Below, piece after piece: positions 4,344 through 5,357 of a stretch of DNA of 5,357 bases. Below the pieces are notes generated by a model. That model did not search any database and was not told where the DNA came from. It was given only the letters and a program-made list of their open reading frames with translations. A program made the position numbers and the translations under genes. Each line of letters starts with the position of its first letter. The first letter of the stretch is position 1. This DNA is from Kiritimatiellia bacterium. GTDB taxonomy: Bacteria; Verrucomicrobiota; Kiritimatiellia; RFP12; UBA1067. Where the stretch lies: the NCBI GenBank assembly GCA_017999015.1, contig JAGOBZ010000236.1, forward strand, positions 1 to 5,357. Direction: 5' to 3'.

Positions 4344-5357
4344 GAGCGCACTTCAACAAGGTTTGAATGAACAGGCTTACTACTTGTTCTTCGATCCCAC
4401 TGGGGGGCATGACCAAAGCCCTTCTACGGTCTTCTACAAAGTGACCGATGAAGCTATTGCCCAAGGGCTCTGCGAATTATTCAAAGAGGTATTTGGACAG
4501 GAAAATAGCGTTGCAGCGTTTCATAATGTCGCGGCAAAGTCTCTATCGGTTGCGAAGCGCGTTTTGTTGGAGGAGGCTTCGGACAGCCTTTGGCAGTACG
4601 ATGACCCCGATTCCGGCGTGTACGACCCGCCGCCACCGAAGGATCTGATGACACGGGCGCAGTTCGCTTTTCGCGCTCGCGATTGGGAGGAGCTGCTGCG
4701 ACAGCTGGCCGCGACAGAGAAGAAGCATGTGGGACAGGAGACAGGCGAAAAGGGAGACGTTCCACCATCCTCCGATGAAAAGACACCGAACATGGCACAT
4801 GAAGACTTTCTGAATTGCGGTCTGCATTTGCTGATGCTCTTCACCCAAGCGTATTACAAATTATTGGAGTCAGCGGTAGGGCTACCGTGCCATGCCGCTG
4901 ATACCGAGCTCAACCAATGCTACCTCTGGACGATCAAAAATCTGCGCATACTGCTCAACAAACACCCAGACTTAGCGGACTTCGGTGTTAAATTTGAACC
5001 CTATCTGCCAAACCTCTTGCCAACAACAACATGTGATGTCGATTGGGCGGATATGGCAGCGCCTGAAGCGGATCGTTTGTTAGGAGCGGTTCAGGAATAT
5101 GTCATGGACAAGGGTATTCGCGATCCTGCGGAAGGATCGCCGGCCCAAGTTTACATTGAGAGCTACCGGCCTGGAGTTGATAATGCCATTAAAGTTGCCA
5201 TGGCGTACCGGAAGCGAATGAAGAAGCAGTTTGCGAGGTTGTTGAAACCGGCGGCTAAGCGTGCTGTAAAGAAGAAGCCGGCGACCGACGCAAATGCCAA
5301 CAAGCAACCGGATCCTCAACCTGTGCCTAAGCCAGCGTCCGTAGAATCAGTTAAATC
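4336..5357 (+). CDS. Unrecognised protein with a basic C-terminal region; 3' end lies beyond the right edge
   Basis: The frame is open from ATG 4336 to the window end: 340 residues, no stop. An in-frame TGA at 4327-4329 makes 4336 the first possible ATG, although no clear Shine-Dalgarno precedes it. I do not recognise the family. Visible parts are an aromatic N-terminus (QAYYLFFDPTGGHD, 13-26), helical stretches about 36-85 and 106-130, a short Pro run at 98-101 (YDPPPPKDL) and a charged, probably flexible linker at about 131-153. A mostly helical region follows at 156-215 (CGLHLLMLFTQAYYKLLES, then CYLWTIKNLRILLNK). From about 291 the protein is strongly basic (YRKRMKKQFARLLKPAAKR) and then a Lys/Pro/Ala/Gln-rich tail. 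No signal peptide or membrane segment is seen, so it is likely cytoplasmic. The basic tail could bind nucleic acid, which is inference only. Codon use is less GC-rich than the methyltransferase or the insertion sequence, hinting at a separate origin. Confidence 0.85.
   Translation, partial: MSESALQQGLNEQAYYLFFDPTGGHDQSPSTVFYKVTDEAIAQGLCELFKEVFGQENSVAAFHNVAAKSLSVAKRVLLEEASDSLWQYDDPDSGVYDPPPPKDLMTRAQFAFRARDWEELLRQLAATEKKHVGQETGEKGDVPPSSDEKTPNMAHEDFLNCGLHLLMLFTQAYYKLLESAVGLPCHAADTELNQCYLWTIKNLRILLNKHPDLADFGVKFEPYLPNLLPTTTCDVDWADMAAPEADRLLGAVQEYVMDKGIRDPAEGSPAQVYIESYRPGVDNAIKVAMAYRKRMKKQFARLLKPAAKRAVKKKPATDANANKQPDPQPVPKPASVESVK

Noticed and set aside
4521..4848. Minus-strand frames opposite the unknown gene
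   Set aside because: Several overlapping Ser/Arg-rich frames with no ribosome binding sites, antisense to a 340-codon open frame with normal composition.
5120..5140. Inverted repeat GCGATCC/GGATCGC with a 7-base loop
   Set aside because: It lies inside the coding sequence of the unknown gene, has no T-run and no adjacent gene boundary; probably chance.

Overview
The window is bacterial DNA: compact genes, GGAGG-type Shine-Dalgarno sequences, a restriction-modification-type methyltransferase, a Fic protein and a complete insertion sequence. The left part and the insertion sequence are very GC-rich (about 70% by hand count in the parts I counted). The right third and one internal stretch of the methyltransferase gene are clearly lower. 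I cannot place the organism. The short GC-rich tandem repeats at about 3910-4123 suggest a repeat-tolerant, possibly uncultivated environmental lineage, but that is only an impression.

Left part (1-2005, minus strand): a beta-class N6-adenine DNA methyltransferase of the type III Mod kind (2005 to 485) is followed after 23 bases by a Fic-family gene (starts at 461, runs off the left edge). The Fic gene has its own strong ribosome binding site. The two look like one operon. No restriction (res) gene lies inside the window; it could lie beyond the left edge or be absent.

Middle (2143-3901): an apparently intact 1759-bp insertion sequence. It has exact 27-bp terminal inverted repeats and an exact 8-bp target duplication. 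It carries two divergent genes: a 428-residue DDE-type transposase on the plus strand, starting at GTG 2587, and a 100-residue DUF6788-like protein on the minus strand, starting at 2519. Their shared control region holds a perfect 8+8 palindrome next to a consensus -35 box. A 15-bp-stem hairpin lies between the small gene and the left inverted repeat. The element landed 137 bases upstream of the methyltransferase start, and the minus-strand IS gene points at the methyltransferase operon.

Right part (3902-5357): about 240 bases of degenerate tandem repeats (8-bp units, then about 28-bp units) with no convincing gene. A doubtful 63-codon reading frame follows, and then a plus-strand gene, open to the right edge, with at least 340 residues and no family I recognise. 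It has a strongly basic, Lys/Pro/Ala-rich C-terminal part. Before the insertion, the methyltransferase/Fic operon and this unknown gene were divergent neighbours separated by the repeat-bearing spacer.
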